This document shows positions 32,870-44,366 of a DNA stretch of 64,000 bases, piece after piece. This DNA comes from Ascochyta rabiei (lineage: Eukaryota; Ascomycota; Dothideomycetes; Pleosporales; Didymellaceae), in the NCBI RefSeq assembly GCF_004011695.2, contig NC_082405.1, positions 1,860,001 to 1,924,000 of the forward strand, written 5' to 3'. The notes under the pieces are model-generated. The model was not told where the DNA came from and did not search any database. It saw only the letters and a program-made list of their open reading frames with translations. Both the position numbers and the translations under genes were made by a program. Each line of letters opens with the position of its first letter. Position 1 is the first letter of the stretch.

Positions 32870-33728
32870 GATCAAAGGTGTAGAACACTTTCTCAAGTGT
32901 TGCTGATGTATGTGGGTTTCCAAGCTTCAGGCACTCTTCATGTAGCTTGAGATGGAGCTTTGACACGAGCCCGGGGTGCGGATCCGTGTGACGACAACAT
33001 CGAGATTTATACGCGTACGGGCGTTAGCAGGGAAATGCGAGAAGTACAGATCAGCTGTGAACTCTATGCAGCGCGCGCGATTCTTGACATCCGCTGAAGC
33101 CCGCGGACAAATCGAAAAGGGCCGGGGAGTAGTTGTTCGCGGAACTTCGGTAACCAATGATGATGCAATGCAAGGCGGCTGCATCCGTATTTCTATGTCA
33201 CGTGATATTATCCAGGAGCTGCACAACGACACGCCACGAAGTCTGCATCCTTCAACACCACCAACCTCGGCTAAGACGGCAGTGGCATTGATGTCTTGGT
33301 CTTCTTAAATTGACTGTCCTCGCGCTGAACAGCCTCGCCAGGAGTAGTGTATATGTCGAACAACGCCTTGGATCTCTCACCGGTCGTTGCCAATTCCCGT
33401 ATAGCATGTGGGCGCACATAATGAACACGGCACAGCGACCTCTCAACCTGTGGGGATATTGACTGCGGCTGTCAGGTGCCCACTCTAGATTCATGCCCAA
33501 TCTTGATACACCGTTAATTGGCTTCAAAGGCAACCTTACAGTTTGGCGAGCAGCTGTGCCCCTTTCGGTTCGGGAACAAGGTTAGAGACATGAAAAGGCT
33601 GCTGCAGCAACCAGGCGGTGCAAGTGCGGGTTTATGTGGGAGCATATAATCACCAGGAGGCTTCGCTTACATCGACACTTACTGACGCAAGTTACTCCCA
33701 TATCAAAGCTTTTTTGCCAGCTCGAACC
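32870..33728. other. Divergent intergenic region
   Basis: Between the sterol acyltransferase and the next membrane-protein gene. No supported gene. Confidence 0.5.
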
Positions 33729-34776
33729 ATGGCGCGCAGACATGGCTACAACCGTTCCTCTACTTGTTTCAGGCCTTCTATTTATGACGACTACGCTCTT
33801 TCAGACTACGCCTGCCTGGTCGTCTTCCTCGCAGTCTATCTGGGCACGCTGATAACGCTATGTATTGTTCGCAGGGGAACTGGAGCTGGAAAACATCTGA
33901 TTGGTTTGCCTTACATGCTCGCTCTATCTTTTAAATTCATGTCTGTTCAAGAAAGACATGCAACGTACGCAAAGACTAATCAACCTCTAGCCAGCAAGCC
34001 ATTAACTTCGTATCTTCCACTCTCCAAGCATGTGAGGTCACCTACGGATCGACCGATGTGTACAGCTGGATCATCGCGATCAATGTTTTCTATGGGCTCG
34101 AGACTATCATGCTCCTTTTCGTTGTCCTCTGGACCTTGAACACCATGCTCCGGAAGCAGCTCGGCCACAACCCATCAGCGCTTAGAATGGGTCTGATAGC
34201 GGTCTTGACCATTCTCGGTATCCTGAACGCCGTCTCTGTCATTTTGTACAGCTACACAAGTTGGCTGAGCAGGGATTACCGCAACCTTGTTGATTTCAAT
34301 TACACGGCTGTTTACTACGTCGACCTAGCTTTCTGGAGCGTGTACTTGGCCAGTATACTGGCTTCGGCTACACTCTCCCTGCTGGCTGTACGCTCTCCAA
34401 AGACAAAACGTGTAGCCGGAGGTGTAAGTATCTAACCCCCAATATTCTTTACAAGCTTCTAACGTGCCGTCAGCTTCTCGTGCTCTGGGCCTCGATCTTG
34501 TATCTCTCGCTGTTCGTGTACAGCCTGATTCCCGTCATTCGGTCCTCCGTTCTTTTCATCCCCCAAGGGCAGATCAGCCGCGCAGGTTATCTGGCCATGT
34601 ACTGGATCAGTAGCTTGTTCCACGCTCTTGTGTTCATCTCCATCATCGGCATTGCGAAGGACGGTACCTGGAGGCCGAATACGTTCGCCGCAACTGGTGC
34701 TCCTGTCGAGCGCGAGCATGATGCGTACGACCACCAACAAGACCCTGTATATGATGGCGCAGGTCAGCGTGCATGA
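33729..34776 (+). CDS. Multipass membrane protein, fungal, unknown
   Basis: 315-residue membrane protein. Exons are 33729..33940, 33991..34423 and 34474..34776; both introns are 50 bases with GT..AG ends, and joining gives LALSFKFIQQAINFVSS and RVAGGLLVLWASILY in phase. Seven hydrophobic segments are visible: YACLVVFLAVYLGTLITLCI; LPYMLALSFKFIQQAINFV; WIIAINVFYGLETIMLLFVV; MGLIAVLTILGILNAVSVIL; VDLAFWSVYLASILASATL; LLVLWASILYLSLFVYSLI; and MYWISSLFHALVFISIIGI. The C-terminus is polar. The layout resembles fungal seven-TM families of unknown role (RTA1-like or DUF-type); I cannot assign it. No signal peptide. Confidence 0.78.
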
Positions 34777-34933
34777 GCTTACGGCATGGTACGATCACGA
34801 CCTTGACGACGTTGGATCTATATGTCTCGTGACACTTTCGCTGTCACATTGCTTAGATTTGTTTTATTGGATACCCAATGACAGTGTATGTGTTCTCGAT
34901 GCCACACTGCCTATTGCCTTTCGCTACTGGTCG

Positions 34934-35887
34934 TCAATCCTCATCCGACTCCATATCATCAAACAGCGTGAATCCTGCCCCAGCCGGAGCTGCAGGAGCA
35001 GCCTGCGCCTGTGGTGCCTGCTGAGCCCTCTGCTCCTGGAACTGCGGTTCTGCCTGCATCTCCTCGGGTGCCTGCTGAGGTTGTACCGCGTCCAAAAACT
35101 TCTTCTTCTCCTCTTCCTCGTACGCCTCAATGTTGAACTCGTCCAAATTACGGCCGTGTTCGCGGTAGTGGTAGACTTTCCACAGGTTGCCTCGGCGGAT
35201 TTTCGCATCGTCTGGCCAAGGGAACCACGCGAAACCGCTGTCTTTGAGCTTCTTCAGCCATTCCTCTTCTTCGGCGGTTATTTCTGGCGCAGCAGCGTCC
35301 GTCCCTGCGCCTTCCTTTGGAGGTTCTATGTTGCCCTTCGGAGCCTCGACGGCTGCAGCTGCGGTGGTGGGTGTATTCACGCCATTTGTAGCTGGGGCGC
35401 TGGCCGAACCTTCGAATGCATCTTTGTCCTTGTGGCTTTCTAACTCTGGTTCTGGGACGCGCTCGCGGAAGGTGGGCGGCACAGTATACTTGGAAATGTT
35501 CTTTGCATATCCAAGCAGCTCGTCAAAGGGAACTGGGCGGGAGTCTTCCGGGAAGACGGTCGCTGGCGTCTCGGACAGTTCTTTGCGCAAGCCTGCCAAC
35601 GCTGCGACAGACGACTTGAGCTGCTCTTCTAGCGCATCAGCTTCGGCGCGAAGTGTTTGGATACGCGCATGGTTTGCCTGGTGCCTGGCGACTGTCACGC
35701 ATCAGCTGTAGACCTTGTAGCATCCGTGTGCACTCGTACGTTGGTCAAGACCATGGCTGAGCTCGTCATCGGCGGCGACAAGGTCGATTGCAGCCTGGGG
35801 GTTGGGGTTATACGACGCAATCGAGTCGACCAAAGTGCTCAAGGCTTGCTCCACTCGGTCGAACTGCGCCTGCAAGATGTCGTCCAT
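34934..35887 (-). CDS. MED4: Mediator complex subunit 4
   Basis: Middle-module subunit of Mediator, the nuclear coactivator that links activators to RNA polymerase II. Exons (minus) are 35887..35740 and 35691..34934; the 48-base intron (GTACGA..GACAG) joins SHGLDQ to LARHQANHARI. 301 residues. The N-terminus is a helical coiled coil (LQAQFDRVEQALSTLVDSI and IQTLRAEADALEEQLKSSV), followed by the family core LLGYAKNISKYTVPPTFRER. The middle and tail are Ala/Pro/Glu-rich low complexity. The end, GFTLFDDMESDED, is acidic. It is convergent with the membrane-protein gene and divergent from NCS-1. Confidence 0.92.
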
Positions 35888-36690
35888 GGTTGCGGGGCGC
35901 GTTGTTTGGTGCGAACAAGCTCGAACAAGGGTCGAGAGCCAAGTGGAAACCCACATGCACCTGAGCACCTGAGCACGTGACAGGATGTGGATGTACGATG
36001 CACAGCTGCGGCGCGGCAGATTACGCGCAGCTAGCCAGAGGTCGCGTGGGCAGGGCAGCGTGCAGCGCAGGGCTACACGTAAAACACGGTGGGCGCCAGA
36101 CGCTGGCAGCTGAACGGGCGGTCGTGCTTCGAGGGTGTTCCAGCCCAGAAGTGAGCTGTTGCACACCCGCGCACCCACGCACCTCGAGGATCCAGGCTGC
36201 GCTGGCCCAAGTCATTGGACAGGCCGTCTGCTGTCCGGTGGGATGTTGGTGCTCGGGCTGTCCGGGAGCTGGGAGAATGACGAAGCCGAGTCGATGTCGG
36301 GGTCTCCGTGGTGAGCTATATTTGTCTGTTGTCGAAACCGAAGCGCTGGAACCTCCCGCTGCTCATTCGTCATAATCTCCTACAGTGCATTGCTATCCGG
36401 CTCCCCCCCGCGAGTCCCAGCATCCTCCGATCTCCGCGTCCCTGTGACCGAACATCCGCTATACTGCTATACCTGTTCCTAGGAGTCTGCTGCTGCGCCT
36501 CGCCCATTGCACACCCCGCCAAACCACAATCGATTGCACCCGCGGTCCAGAAACGCCCGCCACGACAGATTGACCCGCATCCACACGTCTGCTGCTGCGC
36601 CTGACTTCTGCCTGCGAAACTCTGCTCTTTCTCTCTCCTCAACGCGCCTACCTATCCTCCGTTACACCCCACCAACCCGTTCTCGCCAAC
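35888..36690. other. Divergent promoter, MED4/NCS-1
   Basis: 803 bases between two divergent starts, pyrimidine-rich toward NCS-1, as is common before fungal start sites. No supported gene. Confidence 0.55.
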
Positions 36691-37885
36691 ATGGGTAAAT
36701 CGTAAGTACTGTCTTCCTTCTTGTTTCACAGCGCGGGGGCGGCCACAGACCACCACTTCACTTCAGCTCTCAGCGTTGCCTTCCTTCCTTTCACCTCAGC
36801 ATGGCCAGCACCGCGCAAAGACGACTTGAGACGATCCACCGACCTGCGTCATGGCTTCTGGACGCAAACACAATAATCCCCCACATCACAGCCACACCGC
36901 AGACTGCATGACGCGCCAGTATGCAGTCGCAAAACAGCCGCCGCAACACCGATTACCAGTCCCACAACGACAACATGTCGCGGCACCGCATGCCGATCGC
37001 TTCACACGAAATGCACCTCCTTGAGCATGAACATTCGCCGCTCAAGTTCGCACGTCCGCGTCATGCTGATATTCCCCACCGCACCGAAGTGGGATACGTC
37101 CACTACAAGGCCGTGATGGGTGTCGCGCTCGCAAATGCTGTCTGCGAATTCCGGAAGGAACTGGCTTCACGGAGCGCTGTGGAATACCTAAAACTAGAGA
37201 ACGAGAAGCTGATTGTGCGATATTACAGCCAGAGCAAGCTCTCGCAGCAGGAGCTGGCCGATCTCCAAAAGGCCACCCACTTCGATAAGAAGGAACTGCA
37301 GCAGTGGTACAAGGGTATGTGGATTTGCGCAAGTATAGGTGGCCTTTTGCTGAATCCACACAGGCTTCCTGAAGGACTGCCCGTCTGGCATGCTCACTAA
37401 GGAGGAGTTCCAAAAGATTTACAAACAGTTCTTCCCGTTTGGCGATCCGTCGTCGTTTGCAGATTACGTTTTCAACGTCTTCGACGCGGACAAGTCTGGC
37501 ACCATCGACTTCAAGGAGTTCATCTGCGCTCTCAGCGTCACAAGTCGAGGAAAGATGGAAGACAAGCTGGACTGGGCGTTCCAGCTCTATGACATTGACG
37601 GCGACGGCAAGATCAGTTACGAGGAGATGTTGGCAATTGTAGAGGCTATCTACAAGATGGTAGGTCAAAACTACCTCACCGCCAATACGTTTCTAACAGA
37701 CACAGGTTGGCTCCATGGTTAAGCTCCCAGAGGACGAAGACACCCCAGAGAAGCGCGTGCGCAAGATCTTCCGGATGATGGACAAGGACGAGAACGGCAG
37801 CTTAGACATGGCCGAGTTCAAGGAAGGCTCCAAGCGTGACGAAACGATTGTGTCAGCGCTGTCTCTCTATGACGGGTTGGTGTAA
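36691..37885 (+). CDS. NCS1: Neuronal calcium sensor 1 / frequenin
   Basis: Myristoylated EF-hand calcium sensor (yeast Frq1, S. pombe Ncs1) that activates phosphatidylinositol 4-kinase and modulates Ca2+ responses at membranes. Exons are 36691..36701, 37229..37314, 37364..37659 and 37706..37885, giving exactly 190 residues, the family length. The N-terminus [13 protein letters not shown] carries the N-myristoylation signal. EF1 is degenerate (CPSG), as usual; EF2 is [14 protein letters not shown]3 is [12 protein letters not shown] and EF4 is [12 protein letters not shown]. The first coding exon is only 11 bases, and intron 1 is 527 bases, far longer than the 46-49 bases of the other two. An open frame inside intron 1 joins exon 2 in frame (see findings). 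Confidence 0.96.
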
Positions 37886-38484
37886 GCGGTAGCGTCGTTG
37901 TTGTTTCTTGTTCTTGACTTGTTCGATACCACATCGCGCCGTGGGGTTTCTAACATGCGTCCGTTTAGCATGACGCGTGAGGCGGAGGTCTGTCTCGCTT
38001 AGGCGTATGGTTCATCACGATTGATGTAAATATGACTTGCTGCATTGGTTAGGGGCATCTGACGGTGCAATACATGAATGTTCAATTTCAATCTGTTTGT
38101 GATTCAATCTGTATATATGTTCGGTTACACGAGACGCTGTGCCAAAGTCCAGGGATACCGTGGCAGGTAGCCTGGACTTGGCGATCCTGACGCGTACCTC
38201 AAGCTTGTGTCACGTAAAGCTTGGGACAGGTATCTTTTGAGCAACATCATAGCTATTCTCACAACCTCTCCCAGGTCGCGCTGCAATACTACATTGCGCT
38301 TTTGTATTCTCATAGCAGCTGTATCCACGGTACAAACTTGTCTGTTATCACTTGCCCGCATCGCTTTCATCGCACCTCCGTTTGTCTCCGCCGCCCACCT
38401 CGACGCTGAGCCGCAAGGCAACGTATCGCAACAGCCATCTGCGCATATCCGCGCCCACTTTCGACCGGAGAATACACACTCGAA
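37886..38484. other. Intergenic, NCS-1 to EMP70
   Basis: 3' region of NCS-1 and promoter of the EMP70-type gene. No other gene seen. Confidence 0.55.
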
Positions 38485-40461
38485 ATGCGGCGACTCGACA
38501 TATCAGTATCTGGCACTGTCCTTGCATCGCTGCTAACGCTTGCGCCATTACCAGCGGCCGCGTTCTACTTTCCCGGAACTGCGCCTACATCTTATAAAGT
38601 TGGAGATGCAGTACCACTATTTGTCAATCACTTGACGCCTGCAGACTCCCAAAACGATCCCAAACTACGATCCGTATTCTCGTTCGACTACTACCACGAA
38701 CCCTTCCACTTCTGCCAACCGAAAGATGGACCAAAGTACATCAAGGAGAGCCTGGGGAGTATATTGTTCGGTGACCGTATACAGGACAGCCCTTTCGAGC
38801 TGAAGATGGGGGTAAACGAGACGTGCAAAGCACTTTGTGGACCACAGGAATACGACTCGAGAGACGCTGTGTTTGTCAACAGCAAGATCAAGCAAGGATA
38901 TGACTTGAATTGGCTGATAGATGGACTGCCTGCGGCGCAACTGTTAAAGGATCCCAACTCAGACCTACCCTTCTACAGTCCTGGTTTCGCGCTAGGATTG
39001 GTCGATGGGGAGAACCCCATTTTCAACAATCACTACGACATTGTTATCGACTATCACGAGGCAGGGCCAGACAACTACCGAGTCGTCGGTGTACTTGTGG
39101 ATCCATACTCGATGAAGGACCCCAAACAATCCGAGTGCCAGAGCGCACAAACACCAGTTATACTAAACGAAGACAAGGGCGACAAGGTAGACTTTACATA
39201 CAGCGTATACTGGCGCCTTAGCCCCACGCCGTTTGCGACACGCTGGGACAAGTACCTCCACGTCTACGACCCCAGGATTCATTGGTTCTCCCTTATCAAT
39301 TCAGCTGTTATCGTTGTTTTTCTGGTCGGCATGGTCAGCACGATTCTGGTGCGCACGCTCAGGAAAGACATTGCAAGATACAACCGCCTGGACCAATTTG
39401 CGCTCGACGACTTTGGTGATAATGGCGACGTCGAGGACGGCGTAGCTGAGGATTCAGGCTGGAAGCTGGTACACGGCGATGTCTTCAGGCCGCCTAAAAG
39501 CCCTCTCTTCCTCTCCGTCTTACTCGGCAATGGAGCACAGCTGTTCGCCATGACAGCTCTGACTATTGCATTTGCCCTCCTCGGTTTCCTGTCTCCAAGC
39601 AACCGCGGCGCCCTCGGGACTGTCATCATCATTTTCTACACGCTCTTCGGCTTCATTGGCGGTTATGTCTCCTCTCGGATTTACAAGTTCTTCCATGGCG
39701 AGAAGTGGAAGCTCTGCTTTTTCTACACACCGTTCGCTCTTCCTGTCGTCGTCTTCGCAACCTTCTTCCTTCTCAATCTCTTCGTCTGGGGCCGTGGCGC
39801 ATCCGGAGCTGTCCCATTCACGACCATGCTCGTCATTGTCATCATCTGGTTCGTTATATCTGTTCCCCTCAGCTTCGCAGGATCCTGGGTCGGCTTCAAG
39901 CAAGGCGCCATCGAGCCTCCTGTCCGTACCAACCAGATTCCTCGTCAGATCCCGCCTTCTGGAGGCTATCTCCGTCCTCTCCCCTCCATGGCGCTCGCAG
40001 GTGTCCTCCCCTTCGGTGCCATCTTCGTTGAGCTGTACTTCATCATGAACTCTATCTGGTTCAACAAAGTGTACTACATGTTCGGTTTCCTGTTCATCTG
40101 CTTTGGACTCATGATCATGACTTCCGCCGCCGTTACAGTCCTTATGATCTACTTCTTGCTTTGTGCGGAGAACTACCACTGGCAGTGGCGCAGTTTCTTC
40201 ACAGCAGGCGCGAGTGCGTTCTATGTCTTTGCTAGTTGCTTGCTTTACTGGGTCAAGGATGTCAGTTTCTTGAGCTGGACGAGTGGGGTTGTCTATCTGG
40301 GATACTCGGCGTTGCTGAGTTTGTTGGTCTTTGTCCTGACTGGTAATTTCACATCTCAAATTAGATACGTTTCAGCGCTAACACTGTCTGCAGGCACCAT
40401 CGGCTTCTTCGCGAGCTGGCTGTTCACGCTCAGGATCTACAGGTCAATCAAGGTGGACTAA
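38485..40461 (+). CDS. EMP70: TM9/EMP70 family endomembrane protein
   Basis: Nonaspanin of Golgi and endosome membranes, implicated in sorting of membrane cargo. Exons are 38485..40342 and 40394..40461 (641 residues). A signal peptide (MRRLDISVSGTVLASLLTLAPLPAAA) precedes a luminal domain with FDYYHEPFHFCQP and ESLGSILFGDRIQDSPFELKM, followed by nine TM segments from about residue 275. Family motifs in the membrane part include GWKLVHGDVFRPP, GYVSSRIYKFFHGEKWK and LCAENYHWQWRSF. I place a 51-base intron at 40343-40393 (GTAATT, branch CGCTAACAC, GCAG), since its removal gives LTGTIGFFASWLFTLRIYRSIKVD-type family ending. The intron is in frame without stops. Confidence 0.95.
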   Translation: MRRLDISVSGTVLASLLTLAPLPAAAFYFPGTAPTSYKVGDAVPLFVNHLTPADSQNDPKLRSVFSFDYYHEPFHFCQPKDGPKYIKESLGSILFGDRIQDSPFELKMGVNETCKALCGPQEYDSRDAVFVNSKIKQGYDLNWLIDGLPAAQLLKDPNSDLPFYSPGFALGLVDGENPIFNNHYDIVIDYHEAGPDNYRVVGVLVDPYSMKDPKQSECQSAQTPVILNEDKGDKVDFTYSVYWRLSPTPFATRWDKYLHVYDPRIHWFSLINSAVIVVFLVGMVSTILVRTLRKDIARYNRLDQFALDDFGDNGDVEDGVAEDSGWKLVHGDVFRPPKSPLFLSVLLGNGAQLFAMTALTIAFALLGFLSPSNRGALGTVIIIFYTLFGFIGGYVSSRIYKFFHGEKWKLCFFYTPFALPVVVFATFFLLNLFVWGRGASGAVPFTTMLVIVIIWFVISVPLSFAGSWVGFKQGAIEPPVRTNQIPRQIPPSGGYLRPLPSMALAGVLPFGAIFVELYFIMNSIWFNKVYYMFGFLFICFGLMIMTSAAVTVLMIYFLLCAENYHWQWRSFFTAGASAFYVFASCLLYWVKDVSFLSWTSGVVYLGYSALLSLLVFVLTGNFTSQIRYVSALTLSAGTIGFFASWLFTLRIYRSIKVD

Positions 40462-40658
40462 GCAGCACGTTGAGCGAAGGGGATGTACGCGTGATGACGG
40501 AGGCAGATCACAACTCGAAGGTGTTGTTCTTGTGCGTCAACATCTTACATTGTATAGGTAGACACGCGCGGCGTTCCGGCGTTGACGCATCACGCAGGAT
40601 GCATCTTGTGTAAATGCATATCATTGAACCAGTCCTATCAAGTCACGTTCACATCAAC

Positions 40659-42227
40659 CTAATCCTCCTTGCCGCTCTCATCATTTGCCCAGATGTTGCG
40701 CAACCCCGTTCCGTTCCGCGCCCTGTCCTCCTGCTTCACCACACTCAGCGGCAGGCCCGCACCAAGGCCAAACAGCACAAATGCCGCCCACTTCCAGCGG
40801 AAAGGGTTGATTACAATTGTGAACAGAAACCAGTAGATCAGCTCGCTGTACGTGAAGAATTCGAACGCACCGCCTGGCGCTTTACTCTTGATGAATCGTG
40901 TCACGTCGATCCAGCGCTTCATCCACCACGTCCTGGGCCGTGCAAGAGGGTCGACGAGGTACATGAGCAGGAAGCGCGTGTAAATGCCGATGTGGTAGTT
41001 TCCGACAGTGCCGATGGCGTTGACGTATGTGCAGTTGTTCGCGCAGATGGACGGGTGTCCGGGCGGGAAGACTTGCAGGTACCAATTTGGTGGGTCATAC
41101 GGTTCGCTGAACACTTCGTCTGGCAGGAAGCCGAGCGAAGGGCGTTTGTACCCGGTCGCCATGATGACAATGTCTGCGTCGATCAGCTTTTCGCTGCCGG
41201 GCCCGTTCTTGGGGACGCCGCGCGAGCGCTGTGTGAAGGATATGCCGGTGCCTGAGGATGAATAACCGTTTGTGTCGCCGCGTAGCCAGCTGGCTTTATC
41301 GTCGCGGATGAGGTCGAAAATCTGGCTATTTACCATGGGCGTTTCGGTGAAGATGCCTTTGCCGCTGTCGCGGGGCGGGGAGAGGTCGTAGAGGTCGCGG
41401 TAGAAGAGGTGGCGCAGGATGCCTTCTGGGATCCAAGAGAAAATCGTTTCAGATCCGAAGACGTTGAGAGCGAGCAGGGCATCAACGAGGGGGTTGCGGG
41501 GGATGATCCATTTCTCAGACCGCGCAAGGACGGTGGTGTGCTTTGCTTCTGAGGCGGCAACAAATTCGAGAGCTTCGACCGCGGAAGCTCCACCACCAAT
41601 GATGACGACCTTCTTGCCCTTGGCAGACTTTCCGTCCAGCTGCGAGCTGTGCCAGATATCGCCTTTGAAGTGCTCCTGGCCTGGCAATGTCGGCATCTTG
41701 GGATCGCCACACGTTCCGATCGCAGCAATCACACCATCGAAGTGACCATATGATGGGTCGTTGATGATCCAGCGTCCTTGGTCGTCTTTGTACACTCTCT
41801 CCACTTTGGTGTCGAAGTGCGTCTTCTCTTCTAGTCCATATTTCTTCCACAACTCGGTGATCTGGCTCACAATCTGCTTGCGGTCTGGATATCCCTTCTT
41901 CCAGTGCACGCTCGGGTGGAAGCGGTACATGATCGAGTGAATCTGTAGTCCAGATGTGTTGTTGACCTTGCTCCAAATCCCACCAACACTAGACTTGGAA
42001 CCCGCTTCAAAAATGCGGCAATCGAAGCCATGGCCTACGCAGTGCGAGGCGGAGGACACGCCAGTCAGGCCAGCGCCGATGATGGCGATTTTGGGACGTG
42101 ATAGCTTTGCATGAGGTGGGGGAGGTGTGGGCGAGAGAAGGATGTCGAGGATGTATTGAAGGATCTGATAGATGAAAAGGATCGGATGCGTGAGAGCATA
42201 TTGCACTGCGCTCGTTATGCGGCCCAT
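40659..42227 (-). CDS. Flavin-containing monooxygenase-like enzyme
   Basis: FAD/NADPH-dependent monooxygenase, 522 residues, single exon, start at the ATG 42227 (MGRITSAVQYALTHP); the frame runs 21 codons further upstream without an ATG. An N-terminal hydrophobic helix (ILFIYQILQYILDILL) suggests membrane anchoring. Motifs in order: FAD fold KIAIIGAGLTGVSSASH (about 47-63), the FMO signature HFKGDIWHSSQLD, the NADPH fold KKVVIIGGGASAVEAL, and IVIMATGYKRPSLGF. A second hydrophobic stretch (LIYWFLFTIVINPFRWKWAA) lies near the C-terminus. Substrate unknown. It is divergent from CSN12. Confidence 0.92.
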   Translation of the reverse strand: MGRITSAVQYALTHPILFIYQILQYILDILLSPTPPPPHAKLSRPKIAIIGAGLTGVSSASHCVGHGFDCRIFEAGSKSSVGGIWSKVNNTSGLQIHSIMYRFHPSVHWKKGYPDRKQIVSQITELWKKYGLEEKTHFDTKVERVYKDDQGRWIINDPSYGHFDGVIAAIGTCGDPKMPTLPGQEHFKGDIWHSSQLDGKSAKGKKVVIIGGGASAVEALEFVAASEAKHTTVLARSEKWIIPRNPLVDALLALNVFGSETIFSWIPEGILRHLFYRDLYDLSPPRDSGKGIFTETPMVNSQIFDLIRDDKASWLRGDTNGYSSSGTGISFTQRSRGVPKNGPGSEKLIDADIVIMATGYKRPSLGFLPDEVFSEPYDPPNWYLQVFPPGHPSICANNCTYVNAIGTVGNYHIGIYTRFLLMYLVDPLARPRTWWMKRWIDVTRFIKSKAPGGAFEFFTYSELIYWFLFTIVINPFRWKWAAFVLFGLGAGLPLSVVKQEDRARNGTGLRNIWANDESGKED

Positions 42228-42649
42228 ACTTGCAATTCTGCGATGAGGTTGTGAGAGCTTGCGAGGCAGTGCGGGTTGAACTCTTAACAATTATCAAATC
42301 ATGGACCCTTGCAAAGAACGTGCAGCGTTGAGAGCGCCGTTTCGACAATTACAGGCTGTGATGTCATGGTGGATTCAGATACACAACATTTACATGTGAA
42401 GAAGAACCCGCGACATGTGCGACGTAGCCATACCCTGTTCGTGCAAGTACGCTCCGCATATCCGGTAACGCGACGAGAAGTGGACCATTTTTGTTTGAGC
42501 AGGCTAGTTGTAATGGACGAGAGACAAACTTCCTTCGAAGATCGCCGACAGGGGTATAAGCGTCGACGCTAGATCTGCGCTAACGTAAGCTTCACCGAGT
42601 CCAAAGTACAGCGACCTAACCTAAACCTCAGCAGCGGTTGCGCGCGGCC
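42228..42649. other. Divergent promoter, FMO/CSN12
   Basis: 422 bases without a supported gene or RNA. Confidence 0.55.
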
Positions 42650-44366
42650 ATGGCCTTCTCTCAAAACAACAACAGTGTGGAGATAAGGCTTTGCACAGCA
42701 GTCAACGACGCGGTAAGGGCTCGCAATGCGGTTGAACTTGCGTCAATTGTTCTTCTAGAGCCACCTTTCCCACCCATATACGAGGAGCTTGTCCAATCTT
42801 TGCGGAACAATTATCCGCAAAACGCAAATAACTCTGACAGTCGGCTGGATCAGCTGGTGCGAAAAGCTGTTACAGAAACAGCTGAATATCAGGATGAGCA
42901 AGGGAAGCCAGTACAGGGCTGGAACGCCATGGTCACGTTCCTGGTAGGGTGGATGACCTTCTTGAGAGATATGGATCTAGACAACTTGTTGCATACATAT
43001 CAAGGACTAAAAGATCTGCAGGAGTGAGTCTCTCCTGATATGAACGAAAGGCAGTTAATTGACTCCAAGAAGGCAGGCTAACAGCGCATTAACCCACCCA
43101 ATCAAGGGCGTTCTGATCCTTCCGACGATTGTAAACTATGCCAGAGTCTTCTCGCGTGTTGCTCTGGGACTGGACAAACACCCGGAACTCATTCAACATC
43201 TACTTACGTCCAACGATGAAGGCTCTCGAGAATCTTTGTCGGAGAAAGCAGCCAACGTCGTTCGAGTGGCATTCACCCAATGCTTAAACGATCGAGTGGG
43301 CACGCAGGATAAGAAGCTCGGAATCTACAAAATGGCGAACATTTGCCTGAAGATTCTTTTTCAGGCTGACAAGCCTGAAAGCTGCGAGACGATCTTCAAG
43401 AACATTACCAATTCGTCGCCACCACTGCATCTTTATCCGAAGCCAGAGCAAGTCACGTACCTGTACTATCTTGGGCGGTATCACTTTGCCAACACCAACT
43501 TCTATGCGGCTCAGTTGGTGTTGGATCACGCGTACGATCTCAGTTCTCAAAGACCGCAGTTCATCAAACAACGGCGCCTCATACTCATATATCTCATCGC
43601 TTCTAACCTGATCCTTGGCCGTTCTCCCAAGCAAGACATCTACGCACTACCAGAAGCTCAAGGTCTACATGCTATCTTTGACCCAATAGCAAAAGCCATC
43701 AAATCGGGCGACCTTGAAAAATTCCGTCGTATCACAAACACAGACCTTTCAGACCCAAGTGCAGGCTGGCTCATGAAGTTCAGGATATTCTATCAACTCG
43801 GGAATTACTGCGAAGTCTTGGTCTGGCAATCACTGTTCAGAACGATATATCGGTTGACAGGGCAAGAAGGTGGATCGACCACAAATTCGGCTGCCGTTCT
43901 CGACCTCAACGCTGTCCATGTTGCCTTCTCATATCTCGAAGCACAAGCGAAGATCAAAAACGGCCAGTTTTCAGAGCAAGGTCGTGGAGCCGGACGCCGC
44001 AATTTTGGTCATATCTTCCAGGACCACGCGTCGGTATCGAAGTCGTCGTATATTGATCCTGACTTTGCAGGTGTTGAAGGTGTTGAGCCATACAACCACG
44101 AGGTTGATCTTGCCGAGGTGGAATGCATATGCGCCACTCTGATAACACAGGGGTTTGTAGCTGGTTACATCAGCCACCAAACGCAGAGGCTGGCTATCTC
44201 AGGTGCCAGAAGACCTGGTGGTGCCGTGAAGAACGGCTTCCCAGCTCCTTACGGAGTGATCAAAAGCAAGAACAGTGACAACGTTCTTGGGTGGAAGAAG
44301 GATGCTGGAGGCGGTACGCAAGGACAGGTCATCCGCATGAGTGGAGCCAAAGCAGCTGGAGAGTGA
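42650..44366 (+). CDS. CSN12: PCI-domain protein CSN12 (Thp1/PCID2-like)
   Basis: PCI-domain protein of the Csn12/Thp1/PCID2 group, which is linked to the COP9 signalosome and to mRNA export and splicing. Exons are 42650..43023 and 43070..44366 (556 residues). The 46-base intron (GTGAGT..) has tandem acceptors CCAAG|AAG, both in frame. Key sequence: KKLGIYKMANICLKILFQ, YLGRYHFANTNFYAAQLVLDHAY and RRLILIYLIASNLILGRSP, then the winged-helix part DLAEVECICATLITQGFVAGYI. The last 70 residues are a Gly/Lys-rich tail. The length is above the roughly 420-460 usual for yeast Csn12, mostly at the two ends. Confidence 0.9.
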
